From: Gammaproteobacteria bacterium
GTDB lineage: Bacteria > Pseudomonadota > Gammaproteobacteria > Arenicellales > Poriferihabitantaceae
Direction: 5' to 3'
NCBI GenBank assembly: GCA_026709505.1
Contig: JAPOSW010000006.1
Location: 1 to 64,000 of the forward strand
Length of the DNA: 64,000 nt
Shown: one piece after another, positions 20,234 to 29,865 of the stretch
Layout: each line of letters starts with the position of its first letter
Numbering within the stretch: the stretch's first letter is position 1
Translations under genes and position numbers: made by a program
Notes under the pieces: generated by a model
Seen by the model: the letters and a program-made list of their open reading frames with translations, nothing else
Database searches by the model: none
What the model was told of the DNA's origin: nothing

Positions 20234-21149
20234 ACTCGTTGACAGCATTGAACGGTTTATCGATGCCATCGGGAAGGCGGGCAGATATTCGGATAATTCC
20301 ATACAGGCCTTCCATCAGGACTTGATGATTCTGGAACGGTTCCTGGGCGAGCGTGAAAGCGCTGCTGTCTGGGAAGAGGTGAACGACTCGATGGCCAGGG
20401 CATTCCCGGCCCGCTTGTTTCAGCGTGGACATTCACCTAGGTCGATTGGCAGAATGCTGTCGTCCTGCCGGAAATTCTTCGATTATCTGATCAATGAGAA
20501 TGTGGTCAAGTCGAATCCATTTGTTGGGATCAGTGCTCCAAAAGCGGCGCAAAAGCTGCCCAATACATTGAGTGTTGACGATTTAAGTACCCTGCTTGAT
20601 GAGAATATTGATGCTGACACGGCAGTGAACATCGTTCGTGACCGTGCGATTATCGAGTTGTTTTACTCTTCGGGTCTTAGGCTTTCGGAGCTTGCTTCGC
20701 TGGACATTGATACGATTGACTTTGCGGAAAGCCAGATACGTGTGACTGGCAAGGGCAACAAGGAAAGAATTGTTCCGGTAGGTACCATGGCACGCACTGC
20801 AGTCAAGGACTGGCTCGAACGCCGGAGTGAGTATGCCAATCAGGATGAGAGGGCATTATTCGTGAATTTTCGGGGGGTCAGGCTGAGTGTTCGGGGAATT
20901 CAGACTCGGCTAGCCGAGTGGGCGAAGAGGAAGGGTTTCACTCAGCATTTGCATCCACATGCCTTGCGTCATTCATTTGCCAGTCATCTCCTTGAATCAA
21001 GCGGGGATTTGCGGGCGGTTCAGGAAATGCTGGGGCATTCGGATATCTCGACAACCCAGATCTACACCCATCTGGATTTTCAGCATTTGGCAAAGGTATT
21101 TGACGGGGCGCATCCCAGAGCAAAGAAGGGTGTTGCGGATTCGGAGTAG
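20208..21149 (+). CDS. xerC: Tyrosine recombinase XerC
   Basis: Tyrosine recombinase motifs: ELFYSSGLRLSEL (Arg I), HPHALRHSFASHLLESSGDLRAVQEMLGHSDISTTQIYTHL. Context DUF484-xerC. Confidence 0.93.
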   Translation: MENSKRLSELVDSIERFIDAIGKAGRYSDNSIQAFHQDLMILERFLGERESAAVWEEVNDSMARAFPARLFQRGHSPRSIGRMLSSCRKFFDYLINENVVKSNPFVGISAPKAAQKLPNTLSVDDLSTLLDENIDADTAVNIVRDRAIIELFYSSGLRLSELASLDIDTIDFAESQIRVTGKGNKERIVPVGTMARTAVKDWLERRSEYANQDERALFVNFRGVRLSVRGIQTRLAEWAKRKGFTQHLHPHALRHSFASHLLESSGDLRAVQEMLGHSDISTTQIYTHLDFQHLAKVFDGAHPRAKKGVADSE

Positions 21150-21500
21150 AGGGGTCATCCTTGAATATGCGGTGGAGCAGGCTGTATTTTCGGTTAGCCA
21201 GGCTCATGGAGAAGCTTGAAAAAGTGGGTCGCAACTGTTTGGCCCAGATTGCGTGGACAAGCAGTTGCGATTATTCTTTACTGTCATACGCACTCCTGTA
21301 TTTTGAAATCCACTCTCAGATAATGCGAGGCATCTCTGAGATAACTTGTTTGCCGGGGAGGATCCCATATGAAAAATATCGGAAAATCGACAAGGACACG
21401 ACCTGACACACTCCCATGGTGCCCAATAAGCCTTCAGATAATGCCTTGATATCAATTTGTTTGTTTTCTCTTATACAAGCCATCAAAGCTAGGAGATAGA

Positions 21501-22460
21501 ATGGAACAGTTGACCGACCTTAAAGCCATACTGCACTCCAAGCGTGCCAATATTTACTACTTGGAAAAATGCCGGATCATGCAGAAAGATGGACGCGTAC
21601 TTTACCTCACCGAGGCAAAGAACGAAAACCAGTATTGGAATATCCCTATCGCTAACACCACTTGCCTGTTGCTTGGCACTGGCACATCGGTCACCCAGGC
21701 AGCCATGCGCATGCTGGCGCAAGCTGGGGTCTTGGTTGGATTCTGCGGCGGCGGAGGTACTCCATTGTTAATGGCCAATGAAATCGAATGGATGTCGCCT
21801 CAAAGCGAATACCGCCCCACTGAATATATACAAGGATGGCTCTCTTTCTGGTTCGATGATGGAAAGCGCCTATTCGCTGCCCGTCAGTTTCAACGTTCAC
21901 GCATTGCCTTCCTGGAAAAAGTCTGGACGAAAGACCGAGACCTGCAAAGCTACGGGTTTCATGCCGACGATCAGGATATCACACAAAGTCTGGATGCTTT
22001 TCACCGGAAAGCTGATACCGTGCAGAACGTTGGAAAGCTGCTACAAACCGAGGCCGAACTTACCAAACGCCTCTACAAGGCGGCCGCCAGCCGGACCAAA
22101 CAAAGCAACTTTACGCGTAGTCGTGATGCTGAAGACAATGCCAATGCATTCTTAAATCATGGCAACTATTTGGCCTATGGTCTGGCCGCAACTACCCTAT
22201 GGGTGCTCGGTATACCCCACGGCTTCGCCGTCATGCATGGCAAAACGCGGCGTGGCGCTTTGGTCTTCGATGTCGCCGACCTTGTTAAAGATGCCCTGAT
22301 TCTCCCCTGGGCTTTCATTTGTGCTCATGAGGGCACTAGCGAACAGGAATTTCGGCAACAGTGCTTGCAAGCCTTTACCCAGCACAAAGCGCTGGATTTT
22401 ATGTTTGAGCGGGTAAAAAACACTGCTCTTAATACAGACTGGGGGATAAGCCAACCATGA
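21501..22460 (+). CDS. cas1: Type I-F CRISPR-associated endonuclease Cas1
   Basis: Cas1 I-F family sequence (LTDLKAILHSKRANIYYLEKCRIMQKDGRVLYLTEAKNENQYWNIPIANTTCLLLGTGTSVTQAAMRMLAQAGVLVGFCGGGGTPLL); first gene of the cas operon. Confidence 0.97.
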   Translation: MEQLTDLKAILHSKRANIYYLEKCRIMQKDGRVLYLTEAKNENQYWNIPIANTTCLLLGTGTSVTQAAMRMLAQAGVLVGFCGGGGTPLLMANEIEWMSPQSEYRPTEYIQGWLSFWFDDGKRLFAARQFQRSRIAFLEKVWTKDRDLQSYGFHADDQDITQSLDAFHRKADTVQNVGKLLQTEAELTKRLYKAAASRTKQSNFTRSRDAEDNANAFLNHGNYLAYGLAATTLWVLGIPHGFAVMHGKTRRGALVFDVADLVKDALILPWAFICAHEGTSEQEFRQQCLQAFTQHKALDFMFERVKNTALNTDWGISQP

Positions 22461-25400
22461 TGGTTACCTTTGTCTCCCAATGTGAAAAGAAAGCTCTCTC
22501 TCGCACCCGCCGAGTGCTGGATGCTTTCGCCAACCGCATCGGCGATAACACTTGGCAAACGGTTATCACCGAAGAGGGATTGCAGGCAGTGAAAAAACTG
22601 TTGCGCAAAACTGCTAGCAAGAATACTGCCGTTGCCTGCCACTGGATTCGTAGCCGCTCACGTTCAGAGTTGGTTTGGGTGGTGGGTAGAAAGAGCAAGT
22701 TTAATCATCAAGGTTTTGTGCCGGTGAACAGCACCATCACTAACAGAACCTTTCGAGATGACCGGGAGGATTGGCATTACCTTCCTCTTATTCAGTCCCT
22801 GTCCGCCTTGGCTGCCTTGCTACATGACTGGGGTAAGGCTAGTGCCCGCTTCCAGGAAAAACTGGCGCATGAGTACAAGGGTAAATATGGAGATGCGTTG
22901 CGACATGAGTGGGTTTCGTGCCTGTTGCTGAAGTCATTGATTTGCATTACCGATTCAAGTACGGATAGCGGTTGGCTAAATCAGCTAGCCGAAGGCAAGA
23001 TCAATGAAAAGGAATTGCAGAATACTGACTTAAAGAAATTCCAAGCTCCACTGACTGGCTTGCCTCCCGTAGCAAAGTTGGTTGCATGGCTGGTTTTAAC
23101 TCATCATCGTATACCACTAGAAAATTTGCGCCCAATGGAATTACTTGACCAACACCGAGGTAAGCCAACAGAGTCCATCGATGATTTACTTTGTCTGATT
23201 ACCAAGGAATGGGGTTACAGCAACCAGAGTGCGTCCGACAACTTGGAAAGTTGCTTGATCTTTCCCAATGGCCTACTGAGCAATGCCCTCCAATGGCTAA
23301 AGCCTGTGAAGCGTTGGGCAAAAAAACTGCTTGACCAGCAACCCCAATTTGAGCAGATTATGCAAGATGGCAGCTACCGACTCATACTACACCATGCCCG
23401 GCTCTGCCTGATGCTGGGCGACCATTACTACTCGTCCTTACCGCTTGCTGAATCGGGAAAGTGGAACAATTTAACCGGCATGATTGCCAATACACAGAAG
23501 GACGGCTCTCCCAAGCAAGCTCTGGACCAACATTTGGTCAGGGTTTATGAGCAAGCTAGGAATAATGTGAATAAGCTACCGCTCATTGAGCGTGGATTGC
23601 CTGTTTCTAGCAATGTTGCTCAACTTAAGAAAAGGAGCCCGCGATCCTACGCCTGGCAGGACAAAGCTGCAGCCGAAACAAAAAATTGGGTCAAAAAAAG
23701 TCACTCAGAAAAACACGGTTTTTTTGCAATTAATATGGCCAGTACCGGCTGTGGAAAAACCCTTGCCAATGCCAAGGTGATGCTGGCACTGTCACCGGAT
23801 AATGATAGCTTTCGCTATACCTTGGCTCTGGGTCTGCGCACCTTAACCTTGCAAACAGGCGAGGAATACCGAGACCGTATTTTCATGAAATCAGATGGCA
23901 GTGACCTAGCCGTTTTAATTGGTTCCAAAGCTATTGCTGATTTACATCAACAAAAAGAAGCACAAGAACACAAGCAGGAAACTCTTTTGCAAAAACAAGG
24001 CTCAGAGTCTGCTGAAGAATTGCTTAATTCAGGGGACGAGGTTATTTGCGACTGTGATATTTCAGAGCAAGGCATGGATACCTTGCTGAAAACTGATAAA
24101 GACCGGAAATTTCTCTACGCTCCCGTCCTCGCCTGTACTATTGACCACATGATGGCGGCTACCGAAACCACACGCGGTGGTCGCTATATCCTGCCAAGCT
24201 TGCGCCTGATGTCCGCCGACCTTGTGATTGACGAGGTAGACGATTTTGCCGGTTCCGATGCCATAGCCATTGGTCGGCTTATCCATATGGCAGGAATGCT
24301 GGGTCGAAAAGTCATAATTTCCTCAGCGACTATTCCACCTTCTCTGGCCGAAGGTTACTTCAACTGCTATTGCGCTGGTTGGGTGCTGTTTGCTCAAACC
24401 CGCAATGCCAACATAAAGATCGGCTGTGCCTGGATTGATGAATTTAACACCCAAATCAGTAATAGCTTGGGTACTGAGCAAGCAAACCAGCAATACTCCA
24501 AAGACCATAGCCGTTTTATCGAAAAGCGTGTGCATGAGCTGAGCAAACAGGAAGCACGGAGAAAGGCCAATATTATTGACTGTCAGCTCTTGTTAGATCA
24601 GCCCACATCGACTGCTGTTGGTACAGGTAAACAAGATGCATGGTTTGACATTATCGCACGCGAGGTTCAGGCCAAACACACACTGCATCATCAAATTGAT
24701 AGTCGAACAGGTTTAAAGGTCTCCTTTGGCGTTATTCGTATGGCCAATATCCAGCCCTGTGTCGCATTGAGTCGCTATTTTTTGGATTCACACCTCTTGG
24801 AAGACAGTGCAGAAATTCGTGTGATGTCCTACCATAGCCAGCAGGTATTGCTACTGAGGCATGAACAGGAAAAACATCTAGACGCTGTGCTAAAGCGCAA
24901 GGAAAATCCAGATGAGGAGCCAAAGGCATTTGGTAATTATGTTATTCGCCATCATCTGGATCAGCTTGCCAAAAAAGGAACGCCACCAGCCAACCTATTA
25001 TTTATTCTTGTCGCAACACCAGTTGAGGAAGTAGGCCGGGATCACGATTTTGACTGGGCCATCGTGGAACCTTCTTCCTATCGTTCCATCATACAACTAG
25101 CCGGCCGGGTCCGGCGCCACCGATCTGGAGAGGTAACTGAATCAAATGTTGGCTTGTTACAATACAATTGGCGAACAATTGAGCAGGGGGAGCAAGCTAG
25201 AAAACCTCGTTTTATCCGGCCTGGCTACGAATCAAAAGATGCTTTAAGCAACGGCATCCCCTGCTGTTTTGAAACTCACAATCTCAAAGAGTTGTTAGAC
25301 CCTGATGCCATCGCACGGCAACTGGACGCCATTCCCCGCATACAGAAAAGCGACAATATTCCACGTTTTGCTTTGCTTGAACACGCCGTCATTGAAGATC

Positions 25401-25858
25401 AGCTTAATAACAAACAGGAGCATGGTCCAGAATCTCTTCAGGGCTATTTGACCCAGCACTGGTATTTGACAGCACTTCCTCAAGTATTAAACCGGTTTCG
25501 AAACAGCGAATCAGGCATTACACTATATCGAGCCAACGATGCGGGTGAAATAGTGTTTTGGGGCAGAAATGAGCGAGGTGATATTTGTGAAAACGATGTT
25601 ACAGGCGAGCGGTTAGATATGAAAGTTGGATACAATATTTCAGTCTGTGAGCTAACTGAACACCAGAGCCAACGCCTTTGGCTTTGCCGCGACTATATGA
25701 AACTGTTGCAACAGGAAGCCGATAGCCGGGGCATGAGTCTCACTAGTGCCGCCTTGCTCTACGGCGAACTAACCATCCGGGAACCTGTTGGTGACGGCCT
25801 GCCTCCCGATTACCTGTACTGCGATCAGCTCGGACTATTTAGGGACAAAAGGAGCTAA
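22457..25858 (+). CDS. cas3: Type I-F Cas2-Cas3 fusion nuclease/helicase
   Basis: N-terminal Cas2-like region (MMVTFVSQCEKKALSRTRRVLDAFANRIG), HD motif LLHDWGKASARFQEKL, helicase MASTGCGKTLANAKVML, LVIDEVDDFAGSDA, QLAGRVRRHR. Overlaps cas1 stop. Confidence 0.97.
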   Translation: MMVTFVSQCEKKALSRTRRVLDAFANRIGDNTWQTVITEEGLQAVKKLLRKTASKNTAVACHWIRSRSRSELVWVVGRKSKFNHQGFVPVNSTITNRTFRDDREDWHYLPLIQSLSALAALLHDWGKASARFQEKLAHEYKGKYGDALRHEWVSCLLLKSLICITDSSTDSGWLNQLAEGKINEKELQNTDLKKFQAPLTGLPPVAKLVAWLVLTHHRIPLENLRPMELLDQHRGKPTESIDDLLCLITKEWGYSNQSASDNLESCLIFPNGLLSNALQWLKPVKRWAKKLLDQQPQFEQIMQDGSYRLILHHARLCLMLGDHYYSSLPLAESGKWNNLTGMIANTQKDGSPKQALDQHLVRVYEQARNNVNKLPLIERGLPVSSNVAQLKKRSPRSYAWQDKAAAETKNWVKKSHSEKHGFFAINMASTGCGKTLANAKVMLALSPDNDSFRYTLALGLRTLTLQTGEEYRDRIFMKSDGSDLAVLIGSKAIADLHQQKEAQEHKQETLLQKQGSESAEELLNSGDEVICDCDISEQGMDTLLKTDKDRKFLYAPVLACTIDHMMAATETTRGGRYILPSLRLMSADLVIDEVDDFAGSDAIAIGRLIHMAGMLGRKVIISSATIPPSLAEGYFNCYCAGWVLFAQTRNANIKIGCAWIDEFNTQISNSLGTEQANQQYSKDHSRFIEKRVHELSKQEARRKANIIDCQLLLDQPTSTAVGTGKQDAWFDIIAREVQAKHTLHHQIDSRTGLKVSFGVIRMANIQPCVALSRYFLDSHLLEDSAEIRVMSYHSQQVLLLRHEQEKHLDAVLKRKENPDEEPKAFGNYVIRHHLDQLAKKGTPPANLLFILVATPVEEVGRDHDFDWAIVEPSSYRSIIQLAGRVRRHRSGEVTESNVGLLQYNWRTIEQGEQARKPRFIRPGYESKDALSNGIPCCFETHNLKELLDPDAIARQLDAIPRIQKSDNIPRFALLEHAVIEDQLNNKQEHGPESLQGYLTQHWYLTALPQVLNRFRNSESGITLYRANDAGEIVFWGRNERGDICENDVTGERLDMKVGYNISVCELTEHQSQRLWLCRDYMKLLQQEADSRGMSLTSAALLYGELTIREPVGDGLPPDYLYCDQLGLFRDKRS

Positions 25859-25861
25859 AAC

Positions 25862-27148
25862 ATGCCAGATCCTGAAATAAAGGCTTTCTTTGCTCAGCGT
25901 AAAGAAAAATGGCTTAAAAGTAGAGTCAAGTCAAATATGCTAGACTTGGAAAAAAACTATCTTGAAGAAGTAGCGGATCAAATCTTTTCGCTTGAGGATT
26001 GGTTGCCTCGTGCGGCAAAAAGAGCCTGTAGCCGAGCCTTCACAACACACCCGAGCAAGTTCAGTCATCCCAGCACAGGAATAGGGAAAAAAAACAGAAA
26101 AAATTTCACATACGTGACCCCTGTTATTTGTGAAGCAGACAGGCAGCCTGACGGCTATCTCAGAACAGGCAATGCCAGTAGCAAGAGAGATTCAGTAGGT
26201 AATGCAGCTGAATTGGATGTTGATGATTTTCTAAATCTCCAGATGCAGGATGGAAAATCATTGCTTATGCATATTCAACAGGACTCACAACTTGCTCAGG
26301 AATTGCTATCTATCCAGTCAGTAAGCTATGAAACCCTCAAAAAAGGGCTTCTGGCTATGGCGGACAGCAATTCCGAAATGGTCACAAGTTCCAAAATTAA
26401 GCAGGTATACTTCCCCGTCAATGACGATTATCATCAGTTTTCTGTTCTCAGTAATTCAGGGTTGATCTATGAACTCCGAGATCGTATTGATGAACTCCGT
26501 TTTCCAAAAGAACAAGAACAGAAACAACTGCGAGAATTCAAGCGCACTAATGTATTCAGCGAACGGGGCTTTACTGAAATCTACGATATCGCTACCATCG
26601 GTTATGGTGGCACCAAACCCCAAAATATAAGCGCACTCAACAAGCATAATGGCGGTAAGGCCCATCTGCTACTATCGATGCCTCCCGCATTGGAACAGCG
26701 TGAAGTCCATTTCCCGAAACACGACTTTTTCAAAGAATCCATTCGCTTTTACGATATCAGGGAGTCGCTAGAGAAACTACACCGTATTTTCACCAGCGAA
26801 AAGGATAGCGTTATCCCCCGACGCAACTTGGAAATCGGCCGCGACCACCACCTCGAAGAGATACTGGACTTAATTATTCTGCGCGTGGTGGCTCTTCGCC
26901 AGGTCGCAACAGCACAATATCGGGAAGAGACCAACCAGCTTGAGCAATACCAAAAAATCTGGCTTTGCCCTGGTTTTGAGACTCAGCGTGAACAGGAAGA
27001 TGAATGGCTAAAACAACTTTGTAAAACCATTACCAATTGGATAACCACTGCTTATAGTAAAACCATAAAAAAGTCCATAACGTTTGGTCAGGCTGAAAAA
27101 GCTTACATCCAACAAGTGATTGAGACACACGGGGAAGCACTTCGATGA
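25862..27148 (+). CDS. csy1: Type I-F Cascade subunit Csy1 (Cas8f)
   Basis: Csy1-like (IGYGGTKPQNISALNKHNGGKAHLLLSMPP); position after cas3 in I-F operon. Confidence 0.95.
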   Translation: MPDPEIKAFFAQRKEKWLKSRVKSNMLDLEKNYLEEVADQIFSLEDWLPRAAKRACSRAFTTHPSKFSHPSTGIGKKNRKNFTYVTPVICEADRQPDGYLRTGNASSKRDSVGNAAELDVDDFLNLQMQDGKSLLMHIQQDSQLAQELLSIQSVSYETLKKGLLAMADSNSEMVTSSKIKQVYFPVNDDYHQFSVLSNSGLIYELRDRIDELRFPKEQEQKQLREFKRTNVFSERGFTEIYDIATIGYGGTKPQNISALNKHNGGKAHLLLSMPPALEQREVHFPKHDFFKESIRFYDIRESLEKLHRIFTSEKDSVIPRRNLEIGRDHHLEEILDLIILRVVALRQVATAQYREETNQLEQYQKIWLCPGFETQREQEDEWLKQLCKTITNWITTAYSKTIKKSITFGQAEKAYIQQVIETHGEALR

Positions 27149-28080
27149 GCGATGTGTATATACTGATCCCCCACCTACGCATTCAAAATGCCAATGCGCT
27201 GTCTAGTCCCTTCACCATTGGCTTTCCCGCCATGACAGCTTGGTTAGGCGCTATCCATGCCTTACAGCGCAAACTGAATGCACAGGACATCCCCGTAGAA
27301 TTCGAGGGCGTGGGCGTCGTTTCACATAAGTTCGATTTACAAACCTACAAAGGCTACGGAGATTTCGGATATTCCATTATTGGCATGGCTAACCCAGTGG
27401 ACAAGGATGGCTCACGTCCCGCATTTATTGAAGAAGCACGGTGTCACCTTGAAGCCAGTCTGGTGATTCGATACGAAAATTGTGAATCTCTGTACGAAGA
27501 CGAGTTACTGGCAAAAATAGAACACCAGCTTCGATCAGGGATGAAAATGGCTGGTGGCGATATTATTGATTTGGATAAACCGTCCTTGCATAGAGACTTT
27601 AATCGTCTAAAAACTAAACTTATGCCTGGATACGCCATCATCGAACGTCGCGAATTAATGATTGAAGCAATGGAGAGGGGGCAGGACGCACTGGATGCCA
27701 TGCTCGATTATTTGGTTATTCATCATCAGTGCGAAATGACAGGTGAAGGCGAACAATCAACCGTGACCTGGAAAAGTGCTAGGAAAGAAACAGGGCATGA
27801 AGGACAGCGTGGCTGGATTGTTCCCATTGCAACAGGCTTTCACGGCATCAGTGAACTGGGCCAGGCTAAAAACCAACGCAACCCGGATACTCCGCATCGC
27901 TTTGTTGAAAGCATAGTTACCCTCGGAGAATTCAAAATGCCCTACAAACTGGATACCGCCGAAGAACTGTTTTGGCGATACCACTTCGATCTGGAAAACA
28001 ACTTATACCTGTGTCAGCAAACCGGAGCCGGCACTACCCTCACCACCCCGGATTCAACACTTCACAAAACCGGCTTTTAA
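27145..28080 (+). CDS. csy2: Type I-F Cascade subunit Csy2 (Cas5f)
   Basis: YILIPHLRIQNANALSSPFTIGFPAMTAWLGAIHALQRKL...; overlaps csy1 stop. Confidence 0.95.
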   Translation: MSDVYILIPHLRIQNANALSSPFTIGFPAMTAWLGAIHALQRKLNAQDIPVEFEGVGVVSHKFDLQTYKGYGDFGYSIIGMANPVDKDGSRPAFIEEARCHLEASLVIRYENCESLYEDELLAKIEHQLRSGMKMAGGDIIDLDKPSLHRDFNRLKTKLMPGYAIIERRELMIEAMERGQDALDAMLDYLVIHHQCEMTGEGEQSTVTWKSARKETGHEGQRGWIVPIATGFHGISELGQAKNQRNPDTPHRFVESIVTLGEFKMPYKLDTAEELFWRYHFDLENNLYLCQQTGAGTTLTTPDSTLHKTGF

Positions 28081-28109
28081 TTAATCTGATAAATGTAAGG
28101 AGAGCACAC

Positions 28110-29141
28110 ATGGCTAAACATGAAAACACTGCATCCGTATTGGCATTCGAGAAGAAACTAGTACCCTCCGATGGCTATCTCTATGGAACTCGGTGGAGTA
28201 ACCGGAGTGAGGCCAGCCCACTAAACCTCAAGGAAAAGTCCGTGAGGGGCACAATTTCAAATCGACTGAAACCGACCATTCAAAAAGATCCCGCCAAGCT
28301 TAATAAGGAGGTAGAAAAAGCCAATCTGCAAACCGTAGATGCCTGTTCACTTGGAACCGAGCAGGACACCTTGAAATTGTACTTTACTCTTAAAGTATTA
28401 GGCGGTATCCAGCAACCATCGGCTTGTAACAATGCAACCTTCAAGCAGAGTTTCAGCATTGCCGCCAAAGGCTATATCGAGAGAGAAGGTTTCGCGGAGC
28501 TGGCACGGCGCTACGCACTGAATATTGCCAATGCCCGTTTCCTTTGGCGCAACCGAGTGGGTGCTGAGAATATCGAGGTTCAGGTTAAAACACTCAATAG
28601 CGATGCAAAACAGGAATGGAGTTTTGATGCAACTATGTTCACTACCCGAGACTTTGATGTAGACGACAGCCAGGTTAAAGATATGGCAACCAGAATCGCC
28701 AGTGCTCTGTCTAGCGACAATGATTTCCTGATGCTTGAAATCACGTGTTATGCACAAGTTGGCAAGGCACAAGACATTTACCCCAGTGAGGAATTGGTGC
28801 TAGACAAAGGAAAAGGCAAAAAGAGCAAAATTCTTTACGCTGTTGACAATATTGCGGCCATGCATTCCCAGAAAATAGGAAATGCCTTGCGTACCATCGA
28901 TACCTGGTATCCGGGTTTTGATGATCCGGAAATCTCTGCGGGGCCAATTGCCATTGAACCATATGGTGCAGTAACCAACTTGGGCAAAGCATACCGTACG
29001 CCAAAAGAAAAGCAGGATTTTTATACCTTCTTTGACAGTTGGGCTCGTGGGGGGCAGCTTGAACGACCGGAAGATGAACACTACGTGATGGCGACCCTAG
29101 TACGCGGTGGCGTGTTCGGCGAAAGTGAAAAAGACACATAG
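28110..29141 (+). CDS. csy3: Type I-F Cascade subunit Csy3 (Cas7f)
   Basis: MAKHENTASVLAFEKKLVPSDGYLYGTRW...; start at 28110 preceded by AAGGAG; ORF track start at 27972 overlaps csy2 and is too early. Confidence 0.95.
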   Translation: MAKHENTASVLAFEKKLVPSDGYLYGTRWSNRSEASPLNLKEKSVRGTISNRLKPTIQKDPAKLNKEVEKANLQTVDACSLGTEQDTLKLYFTLKVLGGIQQPSACNNATFKQSFSIAAKGYIEREGFAELARRYALNIANARFLWRNRVGAENIEVQVKTLNSDAKQEWSFDATMFTTRDFDVDDSQVKDMATRIASALSSDNDFLMLEITCYAQVGKAQDIYPSEELVLDKGKGKKSKILYAVDNIAAMHSQKIGNALRTIDTWYPGFDDPEISAGPIAIEPYGAVTNLGKAYRTPKEKQDFYTFFDSWARGGQLERPEDEHYVMATLVRGGVFGESEKDT

Positions 29142-29149
29142 GTGCTCCT

Positions 29150-29734
29150 ATGAAAGCCTATTTGGATATCACACTATTACCCAATGATGACATAGGGCAT
29201 CACTTTCTGTGGGGGAAAGTTTTTCAGCAGGTACACTTGGCACTTGTTGAAAATAAAAATACTGATGGCAGTTCTTCTGTCGGCGTTGCCTTTCCTGAAT
29301 TCAATGCAGAAAAACACCGGCTGGGCAGAAAATTGCGCCTTTTCGCCCCCAACTCCTCAGATTTGGAAAAGTTGTCGATTGCCCGATGGCTCGACCGACT
29401 AGCAGATTATGTGCACATCACCTCAGTCCGAGAAACACCTCAAAGAGTTGAGCAATATGCATGTTTCAGTCGTTTGCGGACAAAATATAGCCGTGAAAGA
29501 CTAGCTCGCCGGGCGATGAAGAGGCACGGTTTGACTTACGAACAGGCATTACAAGAAAGGAAAAACTTCCAGCCTCAGTGGACAGATGCTCCCTTTATCC
29601 AGTTGAAAAGTCTGGGCAACGATCACTCATTTCGCCTATTTATTGGAATGGAGGAAAAGGGATCCTCTGGGGAGTATTCAACTGGCTTTAACACTTATGG
29701 ATTAAGCAAAGGAACAGCTTTACCTAAATTTTGA
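29150..29734 (+). CDS. cas6f: Type I-F pre-crRNA endoribonuclease Csy4 (Cas6f)
   Basis: MKAYLDITLLPNDDIGHHFLWGKVFQQVHLALVE...VGVAFPEF...GKLRLFA; last cas gene before array. Confidence 0.95.
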   Translation: MKAYLDITLLPNDDIGHHFLWGKVFQQVHLALVENKNTDGSSSVGVAFPEFNAEKHRLGRKLRLFAPNSSDLEKLSIARWLDRLADYVHITSVRETPQRVEQYACFSRLRTKYSRERLARRAMKRHGLTYEQALQERKNFQPQWTDAPFIQLKSLGNDHSFRLFIGMEEKGSSGEYSTGFNTYGLSKGTALPKF

Positions 29735-29865
29735 CCAATATTTTTTATACTCCTAAAAAAATGAATAGATTCAATTATTTGTAAAAGCTATTGTTTCAAT
29801 AGGTTTTTAAACATATTTGTAGATAAACATTTGTTTTAGCTATTATTTTTGCCTGTTGTCCCGTG
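29735..29865 (+). promoter_or_regulatory. CRISPR leader
   Basis: 131-bp AT-rich non-coding segment between cas6f stop and first repeat; repeat orientation (ending AGAAA) places the leader here. Confidence 0.8.

Noticed and set aside
20208-21149. Tyrosine recombinase next to the CRISPR island as an island integrase
   Set aside because: It is the housekeeping xerC in its conserved dapF-DUF484-xerC context.
21501-29734. Possible CRISPR-associated transposon (Tn7-like I-F)
   Set aside because: cas1 and cas2-3 are present with HD nuclease and helicase motifs; no TniQ, TnsA/B/C or Tn7-like ends seen.
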